A stretch of DNA of 7,143 bases from JAEUOS01 sp964470865. Lineage in GTDB: Bacteria > Pseudomonadota > Gammaproteobacteria > Burkholderiales > JAEUOS01. Made by a program: the position numbers and the translations under genes. The DNA lies in NCBI GenBank assembly GCA_964470865.1, contig CAYYFR010000263.1:1-7143 (forward strand), written 5' to 3'. Below are positions 1-5,986 of the stretch, piece after piece. The notes below the pieces were generated by a model, which saw only the letters and a program-made list of their open reading frames with translations, was not told the origin of the DNA and made no database searches. The first letter of the stretch is position 1, and each line of letters begins with the position of its first letter.

Positions 1-67
1 GCCGCACGCATAGGACGTCTGTCCCTCCCGGCTGCAGCCGTCGCCTTCCAGATATGGTCGAACGAAT

Positions 68-83
68 TGTGATTTAATCAATA
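68..83 (+). promoter_or_regulatory. Possible CRP/FNR-type operator upstream of the CHAT gene
   Basis: TGATTTAATCA at 70-80 is a near-perfect inverted repeat around a central T, with TGTGA on its left (68-72) and ATCAATA on its right. TGTGA is a CRP half site and ATCAA an FNR half site, but neither full consensus (TGTGA-N6-TCACA or TTGAT-N4-ATCAA) is met with correct spacing. A CRP-family site would be attractive because a nucleotide cyclase is encoded nearby. That link is inference and the match is weak. Confidence 0.22.
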
Positions 84-98
84 TTGCCCCGTGCTAAG

Positions 99-115
99 TT
101 GGCAATCGTCCGGCA
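99..115 (+). promoter_or_regulatory. Possible sigma-54 (-24/-12) promoter for the CHAT gene
   Basis: TTGGCAATCGTCCGGCA carries the invariant GG at 101-102 and GC at 113-114 with the required 10 bases between them. TTGGCA matches the -24 element well. The -12 element is CGGCA rather than TTGCA, so this is a partial match. Transcription would start near 126, giving a leader of about 130 bases before the CHAT start. I found no better sigma-70 pair in this region. Confidence 0.25.
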
Positions 116-242
116 AAACAACCATACCGGAGAGGAGCCCGCAGCAAGCTTGCGGTTGTCGCGTTGTTATCGTTCCAGCATCGCTTATGGCATTTCTAAA
201 GAGTTAGGAATGCCGCATCCCCTATCGACAAGTCAGTTTCTC

Positions 243-247
243 AGGAG
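243..247 (+). promoter_or_regulatory. Ribosome binding site that decides the CHAT start
   Basis: AGGAG at 243-247 touches the first ATG (248) with no spacer, too close for initiation there. It lies 6 bases before the second in-frame ATG (254), which is ideal spacing. The protein therefore most likely begins MDAKSGFGRK rather than MNMDAKSGFG. Confidence 0.7.
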
Positions 248-253
248 ATGAAT

Positions 254-2371
254 ATGGACGCCAAATCGGGTTTCGGACGCAAAGCGATTTTCCTTGCATC
301 AGTCGTCTGCGCAATGTCTTTTGGCGCGACACAGGCACAACAGATCACTGCAACCCGCAATCTCAGTCCTGAATTGGCGAAGGCGCTTCTCCAAGATGCC
401 GCGTCGGTCAACCGACTGACCGCCGAAGGAAAACTTCTCCATGAGTCAAATCCGAACCCTCGATCTTGGGGGCAGTATTGCGGTTCAGCCTGGCTGTTGA
501 ATGATCAAGGTGAACTTCGCAAGGCGATCCAGGCTGCAAGCATGGCTCTCTTCGTTGGATCAACGGATGTAAATCGAGAGATGGCGTATGCCTTCGCCAA
601 ACGCGATCTGGCGATTTCCTACAGCTACTCCGGGAATTTGGAGATGGCACAGAAATATGCCACGGAGTCAATCTCCCACAACGCGGGTAGTCAGTATCAG
701 GATATTTGGAGCGTGAGCTACAAAACCTTGGGTGATGTTGCTTCACGAAAAGGCGAGCACGTAAAAGCGATCGAGCACTATCGAAAGGCCGAGAGTTACA
801 GTAGTGTCGGATGGCGCCGCCTTGTCCGGATATCACTTGCGAACGCATATTTCCACGCCAGGCAGGATGACAACGCCAGTGCCATGTTGAAGGAAATTTC
901 AACCTACGGCCAATCACCGCTGAAAGAAATGGTCGCGCGCCTCGGCGCGGAAATGGCATTGCGCGCCGGCCGGGTCGACGAAGCGGTCACGAAGTTTCGT
1001 GAATACGGCAGCGCCGCCGAAAAGGAAGACGGCGATTACCACCGCGTATGGGCTCTAGACGGCGAAGCACGCGCATTGGCCGCCAAGGGCGATAAGCGAG
1101 GCGCATTGATCGCTTTCCAGGACGCCACCGCCGCCGCGGAAAAGGTACGTGCCCGATTTCGCAGCGAAGAATTCAAGACGGGAATGTTTGGAGAGATGGA
1201 CGCCGTTTTCGCACGAACCATTGCGGCACTTGGCGACGCGGGAGAAACGGACCGAGCATTTCAAGTTGCTGAAGCGGCTCGTGCACGGGCGCTCGCAGAT
1301 CAGATACGCGGCCGCGTACAAGGCGCGTCGGCGCTTGCGGCAACGCCAACGATTTCGCCGGCTATCGGCGGCGTTCAAGCGATCCTGGGTGCGTCGGATG
1401 TGGCTATCGCCTACTACGTCACCGAGGATCAGACTTTTGCATGGTTGATTTCCCCGAAAGACGCGAGCATCACGAAACTTGCGGTCAAACGCGACGATCT
1501 TCGCGCTGCCATCCAGCGCTTTCGTGCCGCCATCGTGGAGCGCGCACCGGACATTAAAGATCATGCCGGCAGGCTGCACAATATTCTGATCAAGCCCCTG
1601 AACATCAAGTCGGGAAGCAATGTCATCGTTATCCCGCATGACGCATTGCATCACGTCCCGTTCCAGGCATTGTGGAGCGGGGATCAATTCCTGCTCGCTG
1701 CCGGCAGCATTTCTTATGCACCCTCTGCTGCGGTACTGCTACACATCGCGAAGACAAGAAATGCGAGCAGACCACGCCAACTGATCGCCTTCGGCAATCC
1801 GGACCTGGGCAACCAAAGTCTCGCATTGCCCGGCGCGGAACGCGAGGTCGAGAATATCAAGGCGATATTCCCTGGTGCCGTGACTTTTGTCGGCGCCGAG
1901 GCAAGCAAACCGCGCTTCATCGCGGAAGCACCCCGATACACGATGATCCATGTAGCCGCGCATGCGGAATTTGATGACGTCGACCCGCTGTACTCTCGCG
2001 TTCGACTGGCCTCCGAAAAAAACCAAAGCGGGTTTCTTGAAGCGCGCGACATTTACGGCCTCAACTTCAGCAGCACCACCCTGATCACCCTGTCGGCATG
2101 TGAATCGGGGATGTCGCGAATCACCCGTGGCGATGAAATCTGGGGATTCTCAAGATCATTTCTGACAGCCGGCGCGCCCGCCCTCGTGCTCTCACTGTGG
2201 CCAGTAGCCGATCAATCGACCGAGAAGCTTATGACGACCTTCTATCGCGAATTGGTAACCGTCGAACCGCGCGCCGCATTGCGCCAAGCGCAGTTGGAAG
2301 TCAGCCGCATGAAGGAATACGAGCATCCTTTCTTTTGGGCCGCGTTCAATCTGACCGGGGATTGGCGGTGA
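254..2371 (+). CDS. Exported TPR-CHAT domain protein (putative caspase-like peptidase)
   Basis: A 705-residue protein, numbered here from the Met at 254; an ATG at 248 would add two residues. Residues 1-28 form a signal peptide: basic start with GRK, hydrophobic AIFLASVVCAMSFG, and a cleavage site after ATQA, so the mature protein should be periplasmic or secreted. Residues about 70-350 are helical pairs of TPR type, clearest at 110-143, 152-182, 226-251, 263-298 and 319-347. The CHAT domain fills about 430-703, with IPHDALHHVPFQAL near its start. Both catalytic residues of the CHAT (caspase/separase-like, clan CD) family are present: His570 in HVAAHAEFD and Cys616 in LSACESG. It is therefore probably an active Cys protease with a TPR partner-binding scaffold. 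The substrate is unknown. Cytoplasmic TPR-CHAT proteases such as Csx29 serve CRISPR systems, but the signal peptide argues against that role here. Its nearest neighbours, on the other strand, are an exported FecR-like protein and a CHASE2 cyclase. Family assignment is firm; role is inferred. Confidence 0.93.
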   Translation: MDAKSGFGRKAIFLASVVCAMSFGATQAQQITATRNLSPELAKALLQDAASVNRLTAEGKLLHESNPNPRSWGQYCGSAWLLNDQGELRKAIQAASMALFVGSTDVNREMAYAFAKRDLAISYSYSGNLEMAQKYATESISHNAGSQYQDIWSVSYKTLGDVASRKGEHVKAIEHYRKAESYSSVGWRRLVRISLANAYFHARQDDNASAMLKEISTYGQSPLKEMVARLGAEMALRAGRVDEAVTKFREYGSAAEKEDGDYHRVWALDGEARALAAKGDKRGALIAFQDATAAAEKVRARFRSEEFKTGMFGEMDAVFARTIAALGDAGETDRAFQVAEAARARALADQIRGRVQGASALAATPTISPAIGGVQAILGASDVAIAYYVTEDQTFAWLISPKDASITKLAVKRDDLRAAIQRFRAAIVERAPDIKDHAGRLHNILIKPLNIKSGSNVIVIPHDALHHVPFQALWSGDQFLLAAGSISYAPSAAVLLHIAKTRNASRPRQLIAFGNPDLGNQSLALPGAEREVENIKAIFPGAVTFVGAEASKPRFIAEAPRYTMIHVAAHAEFDDVDPLYSRVRLASEKNQSGFLEARDIYGLNFSSTTLITLSACESGMSRITRGDEIWGFSRSFLTAGAPALVLSLWPVADQSTEKLMTTFYRELVTVEPRAALRQAQLEVSRMKEYEHPFFWAAFNLTGDWR

Positions 2372-2437
2372 CGACGAGAAGTGAGAGCAGATACTAATAT
2401 TGTTCGCAAGCGCCGGTCAAAGAAAAGCATCGCCTCG

Positions 2438-3304
2438 CTATTTTTCGACAAGCCTACGCAGGTGCGCAGCTTCGGGTCGCTGGGCCAGGGCATGTTGCCA
2501 GACCTTGCGTGCTTCGTCCTTCAACTCCAGTTGCTCGAGCCACCAGCCAAAGGCAATCCAGCGAGAGATCGGGTCTGCGGAATTCGGACGCGTCGAAATG
2601 ACTTCGTCTCGCGTCGCATTATCGGCGACCGAGAGACGGCCGGAGCGCACCACGGCGGGCCTTCCAGGCACCTGCGCGGTCACACGCCAGTTGTAGTCAA
2701 TCCCGCGCGCCAATTCAAGATCCACCGGAAGAATGAATCCGGATTCACCTGCCACGCTTTCCAGAATTACGCGCCCGCTGGCATCCACAAGCAAGAATTT
2801 GTATGCGGTCGCTCCCGCAAGATTGGTCCAGCGAAATTCCGGCCGGGTCTCCAGAACCCGAGCGCCAGCCGGCTGAACAACCACCCAGTCGGCGAAGGAC
2901 GCGCCGCGCATCACCGTACCCGCCTGCGCCACGCGCCCGTCTTTTGTGGGCACGCCGGGTCTGTCGGCGGTACTCAGCACTGCGCCACGTATAGGCGTAG
3001 TGCCAGAAATGGCGGTCACGCCAGCCGCATCGATGCGGACTGTGGCGGGGCCCTGAATGACCCATTCCTGACGCGATGCGTGATGCAGCACGACCACGCG
3101 GGTTGCCGCTTCGACCCGCACGCGCGTGCCGTCCTCAAGTTCGGTAAGAATTTCGAGAGCGCGTGCCGCCTGCGACACTTCTATTGACGCAATTCCCTGA
3201 ATATCCGTTACCAGTGCAACCGGTGCCCCCCATGCATGGGCCATGAAAGCAGCGAGCGCGAGGCACGTAAGCTTTATTGCGTAGAAAATTGTGCGATGGA
3301 TCAT
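2438..3304 (-). CDS. Exported FecR-like domain protein with Ig/FnIII-like segment
   Basis: A 288-residue protein. The N-terminus (MIHRTIFYAIKLTCLALAAF) is a signal peptide with likely cleavage after AHA (residue 24). Residues about 28-110 resemble the beta-rich FecR-like fold of secreted or surface proteins: VALVTDIQG, an acidic-basic GTRVRVEAATRVVVLHH stretch, then a WVIQGPATVRID strand pattern. Residues about 148-225 (RPEFRWTNLAGATAYKFLLVDASG to NWRVTAQVPGRP) look like one Ig/FnIII-like domain of the type often paired with FecR. The last 40 residues form a TPR-like helix pair (WWLEQLELKDEARKVWQHALAQRPEAAHLRRL). It lacks the N-terminal membrane anchor of true anti-sigma FecR and no sigma factor is nearby, so iron signalling is unlikely. 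The upstream gene, 148 bp away on the same strand, is the CHASE2 cyclase. Proteins of this type commonly accompany CHASE2 cyclases. A periplasmic partner or ligand-binding role is inferred. An in-frame stop lies 10 codons before the ATG, and no good Shine-Dalgarno sequence precedes it. Confidence 0.85.
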   Translation of the reverse strand: MIHRTIFYAIKLTCLALAAFMAHAWGAPVALVTDIQGIASIEVSQAARALEILTELEDGTRVRVEAATRVVVLHHASRQEWVIQGPATVRIDAAGVTAISGTTPIRGAVLSTADRPGVPTKDGRVAQAGTVMRGASFADWVVVQPAGARVLETRPEFRWTNLAGATAYKFLLVDASGRVILESVAGESGFILPVDLELARGIDYNWRVTAQVPGRPAVVRSGRLSVADNATRDEVISTRPNSADPISRWIAFGWWLEQLELKDEARKVWQHALAQRPEAAHLRRLVEK

Positions 3305-3329
3305 GGACAGCCCATTTTTCTCGAGACCG

Positions 3330-3379
3330 ACATCCTATTGTGCACCGCTCAATGCAACCAGGCACATCCTATTGGTGCC
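3330..3379 (-). repeat. Direct repeats in the leader of the FecR-like gene
   Basis: The 11-bp word CAATAGGATGT (minus strand) occurs twice, at 3364-3374 and 3330-3340, 34 bp apart, about three helical turns. Each copy is preceded by a related GGCACC or GGTGCA. The distal copy also lies inside an inverted repeat, GGCAC-N9-GTGCC (3361-3379). This looks like a paired operator or an RNA motif just upstream of the FecR-like start, but it could be chance. A further small hairpin, GTGCG-TTTG-CGCAC, sits at 3387-3400. Confidence 0.4.
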
Positions 3380-3452
3380 GGGTCTAGTGCGTTTGCGCAC
3401 AAGATAATGAATGTGTAAGAGACCACTAATCGATCTGTGGGAAGCCGATGGT

Positions 3453-5237
3453 TCACTTGACGCTAGCTTCGCGCCAACCATACACGTCGACCGGCGCATG
3501 GCCGCTAATGGACTGCGCCCCGAGGGACACCAGTTCCGGCGGAAAGCCCAGTGATTGGGCAACGGCTCGCGCACAGACCAGCGGTGTGCCCAAAACCTTG
3601 GTCAGCCCTTCCAGGCGCGACGCCACGTTGGTGGTGTCGCCTATCGCGGAATAGTCATGCCGGGTCTTCGATCCGACATTTCCGACGACCGCTTCGCCGA
3701 CATTCAGGCCAATCCCGACCGCCAGCGCCGGCTTGCCTTCGCGCTCAAGCTCGGCATTGAGGCTCGGCATCAGCGTCAGAATCGCGCGCGCCGCGGCGAA
3801 CGCGGGTTTGCAGGAGTTGTTCATCGGCTTCGGCGCACCGAAGATCGCCATCAAGCCGTCGCCCATGATGCTGTTGAGCGTACCGCCTTCAGAGTGGATA
3901 GCGTCGGCGACGTGCTCGAAATATCGGTTCAATACTGCGATTACGTCCCGCGGCGCCATCGACTCGCTCAGGCGCGTGAAGCCACGCAAGTCGACAAACA
4001 TGATGGTGACGATGCGCACGTCCGGCTCAAGATCGCCGCTCATGCGGCCGGCGAGAATCTCCTGCATCAACTGCGGGCTGACGTAGCCGCCGAACACTTC
4101 TCGTAATCGGCGGCGCTCGCGCAGGTCTGCCAACGTGGTGAAGAGCCAACGGCCGCCAAAGGCCACTGCGACCGTAATCATGACCGCCGCAACGGGAATC
4201 ACGATGCCGGCATGGAGCGCGAGCCCGGCGCCGGCATACAGCCCGAGCCAGGCCAGCGTGATCGCGGCGATGGTGCCGGGCAAGCGCAGGGGAAGGAACC
4301 AGCATAGAGCGGCGAATAGTGTGACGAGAATAGTCAGCCAGGTCGGGGTTGATCGCAGCAAGCCGCCATTGAGCATTGCTTTGAGAATCTGTGCTTGCAC
4401 CAAGACCCCCGAAACGCTGCGTCCATTGCCGGCTTCCCAACCGGCCAGATTGACCGGTTGGTGCAGTCGGTCCTCGAAGCGCGCAACGTTACCGATTAGC
4501 ACCGGACGCCCGCCGAACGCCGCCTGCAAGCGCGCCACATTGCCCGTCGCCAACCAGCGCTCGACTTCTGGGAGCGGAATGTATTCTTTCTGTGCGCCGT
4601 AGGCGTAGTCGATCCAGCCCGCGACGGGCACGACGCCGAGCGCGCGCGCCATTTGCCCCACCAAGGTAGGAACGTTTTGGCCGTCGCGCCCGAGACGCTC
4701 ATTGAAGCGCCGCACGACGTTATCGCTGTCAATCGGCAGCAGCACATAGCCAATCGCATCCTTCGGCAGCATCGCAAGGAACGGTGCATGGATCTCACGC
4801 GGCATTCCGTCGCCGTCGGTAGTCAGACCCAGCACGATTCGAGTCGATGCACGCGCTGCGGCCAACCCTTCCAGAAGTTTGTGGTCCAGACCCGGTACTA
4901 GCGCATCGAAGGATCGGCTGGGCAGCACGAGATCGACGCCGACCACGGAAGGCTTGGCCACCGCCATCGCCTTGAAAAACTTTCCAAGATGAGCGTGCCA
5001 AAGCGCCAGCGGCTCCGGGTAGGATTGCATTGTGGCATCGTCGATACCGACAATTACCACGGGCGTCCTGACCGCTTTGGGAAAGCGCTCCGCCAGCAGC
5101 CGGTGCAGATTGTCAAGCAACGTTAGATCGAGCGATTCCGCAATGTTGGTGACGGCTAGAAATACGGCGAACCCGAGGATCAGAAAAAAACCGCGCACCG
5201 GCCGAGGTGCGTTAGATGCGAATTGCGCAGTTTTCAT
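3453..5237 (-). CDS. CHASE2-domain adenylate/guanylate cyclase
   Basis: A 594-residue membrane cyclase making cAMP or cGMP from ATP or GTP. Order: one membrane segment (about 16-33); a periplasmic CHASE2 sensor (about 35-290, with TPVVIVGIDDATMQSYP and VVGVDLVLP); three membrane segments (about 298-317, 320-341, 343-362); a transducer helix RRRLREVFGGYVSP (375-388); and a class III cyclase domain (about 405-585). Metal-binding aspartates are Asp416 (FVDLRGFTRLSE) and Asp460 (MGDGLMAIFG). Asp533, Asn537 and Arg541 (AIGDTTNVASRLE) are the usual purine-contacting, ribose-orienting and transition-state residues. The position normally holding the purine-contacting Lys is Ser456 (GGTLNSIMGD), so nucleotide specificity is uncertain. 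Length and architecture are complete for the family. The gene is first of a likely pair with the FecR-like gene downstream. A promoter ends 6 bases before its ATG and no Shine-Dalgarno sequence is visible, suggesting a leaderless message. The signal sensed is unknown. Confidence 0.96.
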   Translation of the reverse strand: MKTAQFASNAPRPVRGFFLILGFAVFLAVTNIAESLDLTLLDNLHRLLAERFPKAVRTPVVIVGIDDATMQSYPEPLALWHAHLGKFFKAMAVAKPSVVGVDLVLPSRSFDALVPGLDHKLLEGLAAARASTRIVLGLTTDGDGMPREIHAPFLAMLPKDAIGYVLLPIDSDNVVRRFNERLGRDGQNVPTLVGQMARALGVVPVAGWIDYAYGAQKEYIPLPEVERWLATGNVARLQAAFGGRPVLIGNVARFEDRLHQPVNLAGWEAGNGRSVSGVLVQAQILKAMLNGGLLRSTPTWLTILVTLFAALCWFLPLRLPGTIAAITLAWLGLYAGAGLALHAGIVIPVAAVMITVAVAFGGRWLFTTLADLRERRRLREVFGGYVSPQLMQEILAGRMSGDLEPDVRIVTIMFVDLRGFTRLSESMAPRDVIAVLNRYFEHVADAIHSEGGTLNSIMGDGLMAIFGAPKPMNNSCKPAFAAARAILTLMPSLNAELEREGKPALAVGIGLNVGEAVVGNVGSKTRHDYSAIGDTTNVASRLEGLTKVLGTPLVCARAVAQSLGFPPELVSLGAQSISGHAPVDVYGWREASVK

Positions 5238-5243
5238 CGGGCC

Positions 5244-5271
5244 ATATTAGCCGACCCGACTTGGGTGACAA
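5244..5271 (-). promoter_or_regulatory. Sigma-70-like promoter of the CHASE2 cyclase gene
   Basis: On the minus strand TTGTCA (5271-5266) is five of six to the -35 consensus, followed by a 16-bp spacer and TAATAT (5249-5244), four of six to the -10 consensus. Only six bases, GGCCCG, separate the -10 from the ATG at 5237. The predicted transcription start is therefore the A of the start codon or within a base or two of it. Confidence 0.5.
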
Positions 5272-5298
5272 CGACCGCGCTGCACGTGGGCTGCGGAC

Positions 5299-5304
5299 TA
5301 CAAT
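5299..5304 (+). promoter_or_regulatory. Possible -10 element for the SDR gene
   Basis: TACAAT is five of six to the sigma-70 -10 consensus and lies 46 bases before the SDR start codon. No recognisable -35 is found at 16-18 bp upstream, so the call is tentative. It sits in the 113-bp divergent region shared with the cyclase promoter. Confidence 0.35.
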
Positions 5305-5341
5305 CAGCGCCGCTTTCGGTTTAACCCAGTGCCATTGATCC

Positions 5342-5346
5342 GGAGG
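5342..5346 (+). promoter_or_regulatory. Strong ribosome binding site of the SDR gene
   Basis: GGAGG lies four bases before the ATG at 5351. It fixes the start of the SDR reading frame and shows the gene was expressed before it lost its 3' end. Confidence 0.75.
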
Positions 5347-5350
5347 TTTC

Positions 5351-5986
5351 ATGCGTTTGAAGAACAAGGTTGTCATCGTCACCGGCGCCGGCTCGGGCAT
5401 CGTCGTGGGCATCGCCACTCGCTTCGCCGAGGAAGGCGCGCAGGTCGTGGTCAACGACATCAATGCCAAGGGCGGCGAAGCGACTGTGGCCACCATCAAG
5501 GCAGCGGGCGGCAGCGCAGTATTCCAGCTCGCCGACGTGACCACCGACGCCGGCTGGAAGGCACTCGTCGGCGCGGCGCAAACCCACTTCGGCGGCCTGG
5601 ACTGCGTAGTCAACAACGCCGGCTGGACCCATGTCAATCGTCCCTTCGTCGAAGTCGGCGAGGCCGACTTCGACCGCTGCTTTTCGGTCAACGTCAAGAG
5701 CGTCTACCTGGCGGCGCTGAACGCGCTACCGGTGTTCCGCGCGCAGGGCAAGCAACGCGGCGGCAGCATGGTCAACATCGCCTCGACCGCCGGCATTCGC
5801 CCGCGCCCGGGCCTGACGGTCTACAACGCCAGCAAGGGCGCCGTGGTCCTCATGAGCAAGTCGATGGCGGCCGAATTTGCGCCCGACAGCGTGCGCGTCA
5901 ATTGCGTGAACCCGGTATTCAACCCCGATACCGCACTTTCGCAGGCGTTCGCGGGAGGCGAGATCGACGAGCCCGGCGCAACTTGA
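5351..5986 (+). CDS. 3'-truncated SDR-family NAD(P)-dependent oxidoreductase, probably non-functional remnant
   Basis: A 211-residue reading frame of the classical short-chain dehydrogenase/reductase family, whose members usually have about 250 residues. The Rossmann fold is present from the start: VVIVTGAGSGIVVG (7-20), DV (62-63) and NNAG (88-91). The catalytic tetrad is complete: Asn114 (FSVNVKS), Ser145 (NIASTAG), Tyr158 and Lys162 (YNASK). The third glycine of the TGxxxGxG cofactor loop is Val18 (GTC), probably a one-base change from GGC, which should weaken cofactor binding. Family similarity stops soon after VNCVNPVFNPDT (residue 194). The usual C-terminal strand and helices ending in a DGG-type motif are absent, and the frame ends in unrelated residues where hipA sequence begins in another frame. 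The gene was thus cut by a deletion or rearrangement. The substrate cannot be named; closely similar SDRs are annotated only generically. It is divergent from the cyclase gene and shares no obvious function with it. Confidence 0.83.
   Translation: MRLKNKVVIVTGAGSGIVVGIATRFAEEGAQVVVNDINAKGGEATVATIKAAGGSAVFQLADVTTDAGWKALVGAAQTHFGGLDCVVNNAGWTHVNRPFVEVGEADFDRCFSVNVKSVYLAALNALPVFRAQGKQRGGSMVNIASTAGIRPRPGLTVYNASKGAVVLMSKSMAAEFAPDSVRVNCVNPVFNPDTALSQAFAGGEIDEPGAT

Larger units (their letters stand above)
1..253. other. Upstream noncoding region of the CHAT gene
   Basis: No convincing gene is seen here. The first plus-strand frame is open from base 1 to a TGA at 70-72 (23 codons), and the third frame is open to a TAA just after it. 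Either could be the last codons of a gene entering from the left, but the stretch is too short to judge. The rest is probably the 5' region of the TPR-CHAT gene. It is more AT-rich than its surroundings around 60-120 and contains a palindrome and a sigma-54-like element, listed separately. A 10-bp perfect palindrome, GCAAGCTTGC, lies at 144-153. Confidence 0.5.

Noticed and set aside
254..2371. CRISPR-associated (Csx29-like) or gasdermin-linked defence protease
   Set aside because: No CRISPR array, Cas7-11-like gene or gasdermin-like gene is in the window, and the signal peptide directs this protein out of the cytoplasm.
2372..2437. Possible bidirectional terminator between the convergent CHAT and FecR-like genes
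   Set aside because: Only a 3-bp CGC-AA-GCG hairpin is visible and neither strand has a hairpin followed by a T-run. No terminator can be supported.
2381..3187. Plus-strand open frame of 268 codons opposite the FecR-like gene
   Set aside because: It has no signal peptide, domain or ribosome site. The minus-strand frame has a signal peptide and a domain pattern, so this is an antisense shadow.
3301..3333. Ten-codon minus-strand ORF whose TGA overlaps the FecR-like ATG (ATGA), possible coupled leader peptide
   Set aside because: Too short to test, its only AGG touches the ATG with no spacer, and ATGA overlaps arise easily by chance.
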